Below, piece after piece: positions 8,281-16,168 of a DNA stretch of 64,000 bases. The notes below the pieces were generated by a model, which saw nothing but the letters and a program-made list of their open reading frames with translations, was not told the origin of the DNA and made no database searches. The translations under genes were made by a program, and so were the position numbers. The stretch's first letter is position 1, and each line of letters opens with the position of its first letter. This DNA comes from Granulibacter bethesdensis (GTDB lineage Bacteria > Pseudomonadota > Alphaproteobacteria > Acetobacterales > Acetobacteraceae), in contig NZ_CP018192.1 of NCBI RefSeq assembly GCF_001889525.1, positions 558,001 through 622,000 of the forward strand, in the 5' to 3' direction.

Positions 8281-8964
8281 TCAGGGTCTGCGTTCAGCCG
8301 TGATGATCCTGAAAAGCTGATCGAATGTCGCCTCTTCGGCCTGTCGGGGCAGAATGAACGGTGGAGGCGCACCAAATCGTGTCAGGGTGGAGGCGGTTTC
8401 CTCGGCAGGAACGGGCTGGGACGGACTTTCGTTCAATACCAGCCAGTCGGCATTCAGCCCTCGCGCCTGAAGGGCGGAGAGAGCGGTCAGCGTATGGCTG
8501 ATTGTGCCGAGATAGGTTCCGGCAACCAGCAGAATGCGCGGCTGTAATGCTGCGATCCAGTCCAGCACAGTGTGAGAATGGTCCAGCGGCACCATCACGC
8601 CACCAACACCTTCAATCAATACCTGCCCGGTACGTGGTTTCGCGCAGTGACGGATCAGGGCATCAAAGGGGATGCTCCGCCCCTCCTGCTCTGCCGCCAT
8701 ATCCGGGGAGAGAGGGGCTGAAAATCGCCACGGCGCAATCTCATCAAGGTCGAGGTCATCCGCATCCGGCCCTTCCTGTAGCGCTTTCATCAGCAGATCG
8801 GCATCGGTGGGGGGATGGGCCGTGCCGCTGAGTACCGGCTTTAACGCCTGCACCTGCTGTCCGGCCCGGATGAAAGCTCTGACCAACCCGGCCGTGACAT
8901 AGCTTTTGCCAATATCCGTGCCGGTAGCCGTGATGAAAACCGGCTGCCTGGCGGGATCAGTCAT
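8281..8964 (-). CDS. bioD: ATP-dependent dethiobiotin synthetase
   Basis: Closes the ureido ring of dethiobiotin from 7,8-diaminopelargonate, CO2 and ATP. The P-loop is ITATGTDIGKSYVTAGL, near the N-terminus, followed by LKPVLSG and the IEGVGGVMVPL block typical of BioD. The 227-residue length is normal. The start at 8964 lies inside the last codons of the CDF gene (ATGACTGA, 8-base overlap), so the two are translationally coupled. The rest of the pathway (bioF, bioB, bioA) lies to the right, separated from bioD by the metal exporter. Confidence 0.93.
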   Translation of the reverse strand: MTDPARQPVFITATGTDIGKSYVTAGLVRAFIRAGQQVQALKPVLSGTAHPPTDADLLMKALQEGPDADDLDLDEIAPWRFSAPLSPDMAAEQEGRSIPFDALIRHCAKPRTGQVLIEGVGGVMVPLDHSHTVLDWIAALQPRILLVAGTYLGTISHTLTALSALQARGLNADWLVLNESPSQPVPAEETASTLTRFGAPPPFILPRQAEEATFDQLFRIITAERRP

Positions 8965-9991
8965 GGTTGTGATCATGGTCCGCATGGTCGATCTGGCCCG
9001 GGAGAGGAGAGAGACCGCATGGATGGTCGTCGGAACGTAAACCGGTTTCCATCTGCACTGTCGCATGCGAGATGCCGAACCGGTCGCTCAACCGGTGCTG
9101 GATAGCATCGAGAATACGATCCCGGTCTTCGCTCGTCTCCTCTCCGGCTCCGGTCACGGCATGCAGGGTGATCAGCCGGTCATTCCCGGTCAGGGACCAT
9201 GCGTGCAGGTGATGAATGCGCTGCACACCGGGGATGGTGTGAACAAGATCGTGGGCAATGGCATCCAGATCAATATCAGCCGGAGTGCCCTGGAGTAGTA
9301 CATGGGCCGATCCTTTGACCACACCCACGGCACCGCGCAGGATCATGGCGGCAAAGATCAGTGACAGCAGTGGATCGGCGATCACCCAGCCGGTTGTCAT
9401 GATAATCAGCGCTGCCAGGATGGCAGCGGCGAAGCCGAACAGATCGCTCAGCACATGCAGCCACACGCCGCGCATATTAAGGCTGGATTCCCGTCCTCCA
9501 TTCAGGATGAGCAGGGAGATGGCGTTGGCCACCAGTCCGACCGCGGCAACGGCCAGCATCAGACCGCCGCCAATCGGTTGGGGATTCAGCAGGCGGCGCA
9601 CTGCCTCGACCACAATCCATATGGAGACAATCAGGAGGGAGGAGCCATTGACGAAGGCTGCCAGAACTTCCAACCGGCGGAAGCCGTAGCTGTGGCGTGT
9701 GCTGGACGGACGCCTGCCAATGCGTAAGGCTGCCCATCCCATCAGCAGGGACAGTACGTCAGACACCATATGGCCTGCATCGGCCAGCAGGGCCAGCGAT
9801 CCGGACAGCAGGCCGCCTACGATTTCAGCACCGAGAAAAACCGTGAGAATCACGAAAGCGAGGGCCAGTCTTCGTTCGTTCTTGACCCCCGCGCCATGGG
9901 AATGGCCCAGCGCGCCATGATCATGGCCTGCATGACCGTGATCATGATGGGTATGGGAATGAGAGGCCGGCGTGATGATGGCTTCGGTCAT
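8957..9991 (-). CDS. Cation diffusion facilitator metal efflux protein
   Basis: Inner-membrane exporter of zinc or a related divalent metal, 344 residues. The N-terminus is a His-rich string (HSHTHHDHGHAGHDHG). Six membrane spans follow with the two metal-site motifs LLADAGHMVSD and LHVLSDLFGF (HxxxD in spans II and V). A cytoplasmic domain (HHLHAWSLTGND) comes next, then a second His/Asp-rich tail. It is closest to the CzcD/ZitB type. A near-perfect ArsR/SmtB-type operator stands 26 bases upstream of the start, which supports metal-induced expression. The gene ends inside bioD. Confidence 0.93.
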   Translation of the reverse strand: MTEAIITPASHSHTHHDHGHAGHDHGALGHSHGAGVKNERRLALAFVILTVFLGAEIVGGLLSGSLALLADAGHMVSDVLSLLMGWAALRIGRRPSSTRHSYGFRRLEVLAAFVNGSSLLIVSIWIVVEAVRRLLNPQPIGGGLMLAVAAVGLVANAISLLILNGGRESSLNMRGVWLHVLSDLFGFAAAILAALIIMTTGWVIADPLLSLIFAAMILRGAVGVVKGSAHVLLQGTPADIDLDAIAHDLVHTIPGVQRIHHLHAWSLTGNDRLITLHAVTGAGEETSEDRDRILDAIQHRLSDRFGISHATVQMETGLRSDDHPCGLSPLPGQIDHADHDHNHD

Positions 9992-10016
9992 GGTGAACCT
10001 CTATACGCTTTCTTAA

Positions 10017-10040
10017 ATATATGAATACATATTCATATAT
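10017..10040 (-). promoter_or_regulatory. ArsR/SmtB-type metal-sensor operator of the CDF gene
   Basis: A perfect 11-2-11 inverted repeat, arm ATATATGAATA, spacer CA. This is the 12-2-12 form bound by zinc sensors of the SmtB/CzrA group. On the minus strand a TTGACC (10050-10045) stands just upstream, so the palindrome covers the spacer and -10 region of the CDF promoter. No ArsR-family gene is present in the window, so the sensor is encoded elsewhere. Confidence 0.7.
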
Positions 10041-10068
10041 ATGCGGTCAAGTCCATATTTCCCGATGG

Positions 10069-11232
10069 TCATCCTGCTGTGTCAGACAGTAAGGGCCTGA
10101 TCAGTTCTGCCAGACGCATAATGTCGCTGTCAGGGGTCAGGGCGGTGAAAGTCAGCCGCAGGCGGGCTGTTCCAGCCGGGACAGTGGGGGGGCGGATTGC
10201 GGCAGCCAGATAACCATGCTCCGCCAGCATCGCCGAGGCAGACAGGGCTGCCTCAGCAGAGCCGAGCAGGATCGGCACGATGGGGCTTTGTGCGTCTGGC
10301 AGACCCGCCAGACGGGTGAACAGCCTCGCTTTCGTCAGCGGCTGCATGGTCAGGGCGGGATCGGCGGCGATCAGCTCCAGCGCTGTGATCGCCGCTGCCA
10401 GCGTGCCGGGGGGAAGGCCTGTGGTATAGATAAAGCTGCGCGCCCGATTGCGGATCAGCGCCACCACCGGCGCGGATGCACAGAGATAGCCGCCATAGGC
10501 CCCCACTCCCTTGGAGAGCGTGCCCATCTGCAACGGAACGTCATGACCGTATGCGGAGCCGTGCCCCTCGTTCAATACACCGATTCCATGGGCGTCATCG
10601 GTCATCAGCCATGCATTGTATCGTGCCGAGAGTTCAACCAGCGCTGACATTGGGGCGAGATCGCCATCCATGGAGAATACGCCGTCCGTGACGATCAGCA
10701 CGTGATCATGCTGCGGGCGTTCCTGCTCCAACAGCCCGGCCAGCGCCTGCATGTCGTTATGCGGAAACCGTATCGTCCTGGCATGCGCCAGAGCAGCGCC
10801 GGCATGGATGCAGGCATGAGCAAGCTCGTCCACCAGAATAAGGTCGTTGGGGGCAATCAGGGCTGGAATAATGCCGATATTCGCCAGAAAGCCGGACCCG
10901 AACACGATGGCGGCCTCCGTGCCTTTCAAGGTCGCTAATCTGGCTTCCAACGCAGTGTAGAGCGGGTGATTGCCGGTCACCAGTCGCGATCCGCCCGCAC
11001 CGACCCCGAACTGAGCGGTGGCGTCGATGGCGGCACGAATGGTGGCGGGATGAGTAGAGAGGTTGAGATAATCGTTGCAGGACAGGCTCAGCATCCGTCG
11101 TCCCCCCCGCATGACCCACGGGCTGCTGTCTCGGCCGGTTTCATGCAGCACGCGGCTCAACTGTCGTTTTTCCAGCGCGGAGAGCCTGCGTGCGGCGAAA
11201 TCGTCCAGAGTCTGCATCGGATTACCCTGCAT
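10069..11232 (-). CDS. bioF: 8-amino-7-oxononanoate synthase
   Basis: PLP enzyme condensing pimeloyl-ACP with L-alanine in biotin synthesis. It shows the family landmarks LSLSCNDYLNL, GVGAGGSRLVTGNHPLY, the cofactor-binding TDDAHGIG and the Schiff-base lysine K241 in TLSKGVGAYGGY. Length (387) is normal. The gene is divergent from bioB with a 142-base shared upstream region, and lies 78 bases before the CDF gene, which has its own operator. Confidence 0.95.
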   Translation of the reverse strand: MQGNPMQTLDDFAARRLSALEKRQLSRVLHETGRDSSPWVMRGGRRMLSLSCNDYLNLSTHPATIRAAIDATAQFGVGAGGSRLVTGNHPLYTALEARLATLKGTEAAIVFGSGFLANIGIIPALIAPNDLILVDELAHACIHAGAALAHARTIRFPHNDMQALAGLLEQERPQHDHVLIVTDGVFSMDGDLAPMSALVELSARYNAWLMTDDAHGIGVLNEGHGSAYGHDVPLQMGTLSKGVGAYGGYLCASAPVVALIRNRARSFIYTTGLPPGTLAAAITALELIAADPALTMQPLTKARLFTRLAGLPDAQSPIVPILLGSAEAALSASAMLAEHGYLAAAIRPPTVPAGTARLRLTFTALTPDSDIMRLAELIRPLLSDTAG

Positions 11233-11247
11233 GGTGCGTCGACTCCC

Positions 11248-11272
11248 TTTCCCCCACAGAGGGGAAGGCTAA
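11248..11272. repeat. Short G/C hairpin in the bioF-bioB intergenic region
   Basis: CTTTCCCC and GGGGAAGG face each other around CACAGA, an 8-bp stem with one G-U pair, just upstream of bioF. It has no U-tract and lies between divergent genes, so it is not an obvious terminator. The function is unknown. Confidence 0.3.
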
Positions 11273-11351
11273 GGGGCAGGCGGGCGGAGGAATGCGTGAC
11301 AGAAACATTTCATCCGCTTCGGAACTGCTTTAGTCTGCTTCGGCTGATGAA

Positions 11352-11363
11352 CGGTTATAACCG
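11352..11363. promoter_or_regulatory. 12-bp palindrome just upstream of bioB
   Basis: CGGTTATAACCG is a perfect palindrome 11 bases before the bioB ATG, in the region shared with bioF. It could be an operator or include the -10 element (TTATAA). It does not match the BioR site (TTATMTATAA) or the BirA half-sites as I remember them. Confidence 0.35.
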
Positions 11364-11374
11364 CCTGTTCCGGA

Positions 11375-12403
11375 ATGGAAGTGATGCCCGATACGAATCT
11401 CCCCTGCCAGAGTCTGGCTGACTCCGCCCTGTCCACGACGCGGGAGGCGGGGGCTGAAGCCGTGGTCATCCGTCACGATTGGAGCAGGGAAGAAGTACGG
11501 TCCCTGCTCGATCTGCCATTCCCTGAACTGCTGTTCCGTGCCGCTGCGATCCACCGTGCCTGTTTTGATCCGCGTGAGGTGCAGATATCGACCCTGCTCT
11601 CGATCAAGACCGGCGGCTGTCCGGAGGATTGTGCCTACTGCCCGCAGGCAGCCCAGTACGATACCGGGGTCGAGGCCAGTCGTCTGATGCGGGTCGACGC
11701 CGTGCTGGAGGAAGCCCGTGCGGCGAAGGCCGCCGGAGCCAGCCGTTTCTGCATGGGGGCCGCCTGGCGTTCCCCCAAGGAGCGCGACATGGACACGGTC
11801 TGTGAGATGATCGAGGGCGTGAAGGCGCTGGGCATGGAAAGCTGTGTCACGCTCGGCATGCTGACGGATCAGCAGGCCCTGCGGCTGAAACAGGCCGGAC
11901 TGGATTATTATAACCACAACCTCGATACGTCTCCCGAGTATTATGGCGCGGTCATTTCAACCCGCACGTACGAGGATCGGCTGGAAACGCTGGCTCATGT
12001 GCGGGATGCAGGGATCAATGTCTGCTGTGGCGGTATTCTGGGGCTGGGCGAGAGGCTGGATGACCGTGCCGGCCTGATCGTGGCGCTCGCCAACCTGCCA
12101 CGTCACCCGGAGAGTGTGCCGATCAATGCGCTGGTGCAGGTTGAAGGCACCCCGCTGAAAGGGCAGGAGCCGGTCGATACGATCGATTTTGTACGGATGA
12201 TCGCGGTCGCCCGCATCACCATGCCTCATGCACGGGTCCGTCTGTCGGCTGGACGCGAGGCTATGACTGATGAGGCGCAGGCACTGTGTTTTCTCGCCGG
12301 AGCCAACTCGATTTTCTATGGCGAGAAGCTGCTGACGACCGGCAATCCTGCGGCGGAGCGCGATCGGGCGCTGTTGTCCCGCCTGGGTATGCGGCTGGTC
12401 TGA
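11375..12403 (+). CDS. bioB: Biotin synthase
   Basis: Radical-SAM enzyme that inserts sulfur into dethiobiotin. The [4Fe-4S] cluster ligands C82-x3-C86-x2-C89 are in [13 protein letters not shown]. Further blocks are [32 protein letters not shown] and the C-terminal LSAGRE. Two ATGs, at 11375 and 11384, are possible starts; GGAAGTG directly before the second makes it at least as likely. bioA follows 19 bases downstream. Confidence 0.95.
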   Translation: MEVMPDTNLPCQSLADSALSTTREAGAEAVVIRHDWSREEVRSLLDLPFPELLFRAAAIHRACFDPREVQISTLLSIKTGGCPEDCAYCPQAAQYDTGVEASRLMRVDAVLEEARAAKAAGASRFCMGAAWRSPKERDMDTVCEMIEGVKALGMESCVTLGMLTDQQALRLKQAGLDYYNHNLDTSPEYYGAVISTRTYEDRLETLAHVRDAGINVCCGGILGLGERLDDRAGLIVALANLPRHPESVPINALVQVEGTPLKGQEPVDTIDFVRMIAVARITMPHARVRLSAGREAMTDEAQALCFLAGANSIFYGEKLLTTGNPAAERDRALLSRLGMRLV

Positions 12404-12422
12404 CCGGTGAGCGTCAGGCGTG

Positions 12423-13685
12423 ATGTCGCCATCGGATCAGGCAGACGCCTCCCGTCTCTGGCTGCCGTATACGCAGATGCAGACGGCTGCTCCGCCGCTG
12501 CGGGCGGTGCGGACTTATGGTACGCGCATCGTGCTGGAGGACGGGCGCGAACTGGTGGACGGAATCGCCAGCTGGTGGACCGCCTGCCACGGCTATAACC
12601 ACCCTGCGATCATGGAGGCGATGCGGGAGCAGCTTGCCCGGATGCCGCATGTGATGCTTGGCGGTCTGGTGCATGACCCTGCCGAGAAGCTGGCCAGCCG
12701 TCTCTGTGCCATTGTGCCGGGGGCGATGGAGCGGGTGTTCTTCTCCGATAGCGGCAGTGTCGCGGTTGAGGTCGCGATGAAAATGGCGATCCAGCACTGG
12801 CTGAATCGCGGGGAGCGGCGGCGTAGTAAAATCCTTGCTTTTCGCGGCGGGTATCATGGCGATACCTTTGCCACCATGGCGGTGTGCGATCCGGAAGAAG
12901 GCATGCACAGCCTGTTTCAGGGCGTGCTGCCGCAGCATGTGATTGCCGATCTGCCTTGTGACGACTCATCGCAGGCAAGACTTACCGACATTCTGGAACG
13001 GTATGAGGATGAACTGGCCGCCATTCTGGTGGAACCGCTGGTGCAGGGTGCGGGAGGAATGCGGTTTCATGCACCGGATGTGCTGCGGCGTCTGCGGGCG
13101 GCAGCAGATCAGGCAGGGATTTTCCTGATTCTGGACGAGGTGTTTACCGGGTTCGGGCGCACGGGAAGCATGTTTGCCTGCGAACAGGCGGGCATTGCCG
13201 CCGATATTGTCGTGCTGTCGAAGGCATTGACGGGCGGCGTTTCTCCTCTGGCGGCCACGTTGGCGAATGGAAAGGTGACGGCCGCTTTCTGGAGTGATCG
13301 ACCGGACCATGCACTGATGCATGGCCCGACCTATATGGGTCACGCGCTGGGGTGTGCCGCCGCTCTCGCCTCGCTTGATCTCTTCGTGCAGGAGGACAGG
13401 CTGACACAGGTGGCAGCCATATCGGCCCAGCTGGAAGCCGGGCTATCCCCATGTCGTGGCAGCAGGCTGGTGCGCGATGTGCGGGTGATGGGTGCGATCG
13501 GCGTCGTTGAACTCGATCCAATGCCGTCTTTGGCTGATATCAAGGCGCGGTTGCTGGAGAGAGGCGTTTGGATCCGCCCGTTCCGTAATATTATTTATCT
13601 CACCCCGGCTCTCATCATCGGGAAAGATGATCTGGCCCACCTGACCGGCGCGGTATGTGCCGTGGTAGATGAATTGAAGGCTTGA
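12423..13685 (+). CDS. bioA: Adenosylmethionine-8-amino-7-oxononanoate transaminase
   Basis: PLP class III transaminase that uses SAM as amino donor to make 7,8-diaminopelargonate. Key features are W51-W52 (IASWWTACHGYNHP), FFSDSGSVAVEVAMK, the cofactor aspartate in LILDEVFTGFGRTG and the lysine K267 in LSKALTGG. The length of 420 is normal. A GTG lies directly before the ATG used here. Second gene of the bioBA unit. Its 3' end faces the pqqA terminator. Confidence 0.94.
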   Translation: MSPSDQADASRLWLPYTQMQTAAPPLRAVRTYGTRIVLEDGRELVDGIASWWTACHGYNHPAIMEAMREQLARMPHVMLGGLVHDPAEKLASRLCAIVPGAMERVFFSDSGSVAVEVAMKMAIQHWLNRGERRRSKILAFRGGYHGDTFATMAVCDPEEGMHSLFQGVLPQHVIADLPCDDSSQARLTDILERYEDELAAILVEPLVQGAGGMRFHAPDVLRRLRAAADQAGIFLILDEVFTGFGRTGSMFACEQAGIAADIVVLSKALTGGVSPLAATLANGKVTAAFWSDRPDHALMHGPTYMGHALGCAAALASLDLFVQEDRLTQVAAISAQLEAGLSPCRGSRLVRDVRVMGAIGVVELDPMPSLADIKARLLERGVWIRPFRNIIYLTPALIIGKDDLAHLTGAVCAVVDELKA

Positions 13686-13696
13686 AAGACCGTATG

Positions 13697-13727
13697 AAAA
13701 AAGAAAAGGCCGCGGAACACCGCGGCC
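13697..13727 (-). terminator. Rho-independent terminator of pqqA
   Basis: A perfect 8-bp GC stem (GGCCGCGG / CCGCGGCC, 4-base loop, 13708-13727) is followed on the minus strand by TTTTCTTTTTT. The T-run is on the minus-strand side, so it ends the pqqA transcript rather than bioA. Confidence 0.8.
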
Positions 13728-13764
13728 AGTCGTCTTGGGGTCGTCGCAGAATTTATCTGCCCGC

Positions 13765-13825
13765 TTATCAGTGCCATCATAATCCAGATAAGCCTTTAAA
13801 GATGCTATCTGATGATGGCTGATAA
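13765..13825 (-). ncRNA. Long stem-loop in the 3' region of the pqqA transcript
   Basis: Three nested arms pair: TTATCA (13765-13770) with TGATAA (13820-13825), GCCATCAT (13773-13780) with ATGATGGC (13812-13819), and CAGATA (13785-13790) with TATCTG (13806-13811). Together they give 20 pairs with two bulges on one side and a 15-base loop. The element begins 5 bases after the pqqA stop codon and precedes the terminator. It may stabilise the short mRNA or be a processing site. The pairing is seen; the role is inferred. Confidence 0.5.
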
Positions 13826-13830
13826 ACGAA

Positions 13831-13911
13831 TTACTTCGTTTCGGCGCAAGCGTAAGCGTTGATCTCGGCGCCCAGGGCAACTTCGACAACCTTCGGGGTA
13901 TTCCAGGCCAT
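13831..13911 (-). CDS. pqqA: PqqA, precursor peptide of pyrroloquinoline quinone
   Basis: A 26-codon gene. The peptide begins MAWNTPKVVE and ends GAEINAYACAETK. It has the conserved Glu16 and Tyr20 (E-x3-Y) that are cross-linked by PqqE to build PQQ, the cofactor of the membrane glucose and alcohol dehydrogenases of acetic acid bacteria. A GGAG ribosome site lies 6 bases before the ATG. In relatives pqqA heads a pqqABCDE operon, but here it stands alone between its own promoter and terminator, with bioA convergent. Since PqqA is consumed stoichiometrically, a separate strong transcript makes sense. Confidence 0.93.
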   Translation of the reverse strand: MAWNTPKVVEVALGAEINAYACAETK

Positions 13912-13940
13912 GACGTTCTCCATGGATTGATAAAGTCATC

Positions 13941-13958
13941 CGCCTGATCATTCAGGCG
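13941..13958 (-). promoter_or_regulatory. Leader hairpin of pqqA
   Basis: CGCCTGA and TCAGGCG pair perfectly around a 4-base loop, between the predicted promoter and the pqqA ribosome site. There is no U-tract, so it is not a terminator. It may protect the 5' end of the transcript. Confidence 0.4.
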
Positions 13959-13965
13959 TGTTCTC

Positions 13966-13994
13966 TACATAAGCTGCTCTCATGAAAGGTCCAA
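13966..13994 (-). promoter_or_regulatory. Sigma-70-like promoter of pqqA
   Basis: On the minus strand TTGGAC (13994-13989) and TATGTA (13971-13966) are separated by 17 bases, about 55 bases upstream of the pqqA start codon. The hexamers are good but not perfect. Confidence 0.45.
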
Positions 13995-14170
13995 TGAATT
14001 ATTCTCGGGATCATCATCGGTCTGTTCGATCAACCACGTCTTGCAGGCGATTCTGAGCCCTTTTCGAGGGGTATCGGCATTTTTCGCTGCATTGTAGGGG
14101 ACTTTTTTCTTGCTGCGGGTGCTGGACGGGACGGCCATGAAAGCTCTGACTCACCTTCTTATGAAGAAGT

Positions 14171-14788
14171 ATGGACAGAGAGATGCGGCTCAGCAGGATG
14201 ATGCTTCGACGGAAGGCCCTGATCGCGCTGGGGGCACTGATGGCAGTGGGTGGCATCATTATTCAGCCAGTACTCGCTCATAAGGCTTTGTCACATCCGC
14301 CTGTTCACGCCCAGCCCGCCGCCACATGCGTTGCCCGTGCGCTCGATGGCGGACAGAGACGGGAATTCACCCGTGCCCTGGTGCAGCCTCCCGGAACGCT
14401 GACCGATCCGGAGGCACCCAGGCCGGTCTATCGTCTGACCAGCCGTTGCTACCCGGATCTTCAGGCTGAGGCCGCCTGTCCCACCGAATATGGGCCTGAT
14501 GCGCATCTGGCCGAATGGTTCGATATTGCGCCTTTGCTGGCGAAAAATGCTGAAGCGGCGCAGGCGCTGGGCTTTGCGATCGGAGATCTGGCGTGGCTCA
14601 GTGTCAGCCATTTCAGCTATGACAAGGGGATGCAGTATTATCTGACCCGGCTGGACACGCCGCCGCCAGAGGATGCACTGATCCGTCAAACCGCGCCGCA
14701 TGGCTGGATTGTCGGGCAATGGACCGGGCTGGCTCTGCCTTCCTTGTGTGAGATCGGGACCAGACCGCTGCCAGCTCCGCAGGAATAA
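14171..14788 (+). CDS. Predicted exported protein of unknown function
   Basis: A 205-residue protein with an N-terminal signal sequence: basic residues, then LIALGALMAVGGIIIQPVLA, with likely cleavage near AHA around residues 36-47. The mature part has four cysteines (TCVARAL, SRCYPDL, AACPTEYG, SLCEIG) that could form two disulfides in the periplasm. It also has an aromatic segment around LSVSHFSYDKGMQYYLT. I recognise no family. Several in-frame ATGs follow the first. The 259-base gap between it and pqqA holds the pqqA promoter and presumably its own. Confidence 0.55.
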   Translation: MDREMRLSRMMLRRKALIALGALMAVGGIIIQPVLAHKALSHPPVHAQPAATCVARALDGGQRREFTRALVQPPGTLTDPEAPRPVYRLTSRCYPDLQAEAACPTEYGPDAHLAEWFDIAPLLAKNAEAAQALGFAIGDLAWLSVSHFSYDKGMQYYLTRLDTPPPEDALIRQTAPHGWIVGQWTGLALPSLCEIGTRPLPAPQE

Positions 14789-14874
14789 CGGTTCTCTCTC
14801 TTCTCATCTCTGGCGAGGATCGGCGACGGGATATAAATAGAACCCTGGGCGCATGAACCGAGGATGCAGGCATC

Positions 14875-16131
14875 GTGAGAGTTCTGATTCTTGGCAGCGG
14901 AGTCGTCGGCGTTGCCACAGCCTATTATCTATCCCGGGAAGGGCATGAGGTGGTGGTGGCTGACCGCCGGGACGGTCCGGGCATGGAAACCAGCTTTGCC
15001 AATGCGGGGCAGGTATCCCCCGGCTATTCATCGCCTTGGGCCGCCCCCGGTATTCCCCTGAAAGTGCTGCGCTGGATGACGCAGCCTCGCAGCCCGTTCG
15101 TGCTTCGCCCCAAACTGGATTGGGCACAGTGGCGTTGGATGACGCAGATGCTGGGAAATTGCACCGCGAATGCCTATGCCCGCAACAAGGCCCGCATGGT
15201 CAGGTTGGCCGAATACAGCCGTGACCAGTTGCGCGATCTGCGTGACGAAACCGGTATTGCCTATGATAACCGTGAACGCGGTACGTTACAGCTTTTCCGC
15301 ACCCAGAAGCAGATGGATCATACTGCGGATGATATTGCGGTTCTGAAATCCTACGGCGTTGCTTATGAAGTTCTCGATCGTGCCGGATGCATCGCCGCGG
15401 AACCGGGGCTGCAATGGGCACAGGTTCCTCTGGTCGGCGGCTTGCGTCTACCCGGGGATGAAACCGGTGATGCTCATCTGTTCACGCGGGAACTGGCCCG
15501 TATCTGCATGGAACGCGGCGTTTCCTTCCTGTTCGGAACGCAGATCCATGGATTCAGCACGCAGGGCGACAAGATCACGGCTATCCGTTCTTCACGGGGA
15601 GATCTGACGGCGGATGCCTATGTTTGTGCGCTGGGCAGTTATTCACCGCTGCTGCTGAAGCAGATCGGCATAGCCGCGCCGATTTACCCGGTGAAGGGCT
15701 ATTCAATGACCATTCCCATCACGGATGAAACCCATGCCCCGATCTCAACGGTGATGGACGAGACCTACAAGATCGCGATTACCCGTCTCGGCAATCGTAT
15801 CCGCGTCGGTGGCACGGCGGAGCTGGCCGGGTACGATACACGTTTGCGTCAGGAAAGGCGTATGACGCTGGAGGGATCCGTTAAGGAGCTGTTCCCGGAT
15901 TCCGGCGATTTGCCAGCGGCGACATTCTGGTCCGGACTGCGGCCAATGACACCGGATGGCACCCCCATTATCGGTCCGACGCGCTATCGTAACCTGCATC
16001 TCAACACGGGCCATGGCACGTTGGGCTGGACCATGTCCTGCGGCTCCGGCCGGTTGCTGGCGGATATGATCAGTGGCAAACGCCCCAACATCGACCATGC
16101 CGATCTGGCGATCGCCCGTTACGCAGGCTGA
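14875..16131 (+). CDS. dadA: D-amino acid dehydrogenase, small subunit
   Basis: FAD enzyme of the DAO family that oxidises D-alanine and other D-amino acids at the inner membrane, passing electrons to quinone. The N-terminus is a Rossmann FAD site ([21 protein letters not shown]). The blocks [47 protein letters not shown] and [17 protein letters not shown] are typical DadA. The start is GTG at 14875 with GAGG upstream. A TATAAA at 14832-14837 is a possible -10 element. No alanine racemase gene is adjacent. Confidence 0.93.
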   Translation: MRVLILGSGVVGVATAYYLSREGHEVVVADRRDGPGMETSFANAGQVSPGYSSPWAAPGIPLKVLRWMTQPRSPFVLRPKLDWAQWRWMTQMLGNCTANAYARNKARMVRLAEYSRDQLRDLRDETGIAYDNRERGTLQLFRTQKQMDHTADDIAVLKSYGVAYEVLDRAGCIAAEPGLQWAQVPLVGGLRLPGDETGDAHLFTRELARICMERGVSFLFGTQIHGFSTQGDKITAIRSSRGDLTADAYVCALGSYSPLLLKQIGIAAPIYPVKGYSMTIPITDETHAPISTVMDETYKIAITRLGNRIRVGGTAELAGYDTRLRQERRMTLEGSVKELFPDSGDLPAATFWSGLRPMTPDGTPIIGPTRYRNLHLNTGHGTLGWTMSCGSGRLLADMISGKRPNIDHADLAIARYAG

Positions 16132-16168
16132 ACCCCCGGATCATTTCTGACCCGCACAGGAGCATTTC

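Noticed and set aside
13443-13889. 148-residue minus-strand ORF across the bioA 3' end and pqqA
   Set aside because: It is a shadow frame. The real gene here is the 26-codon pqqA in another frame, with its own ribosome site and terminator.
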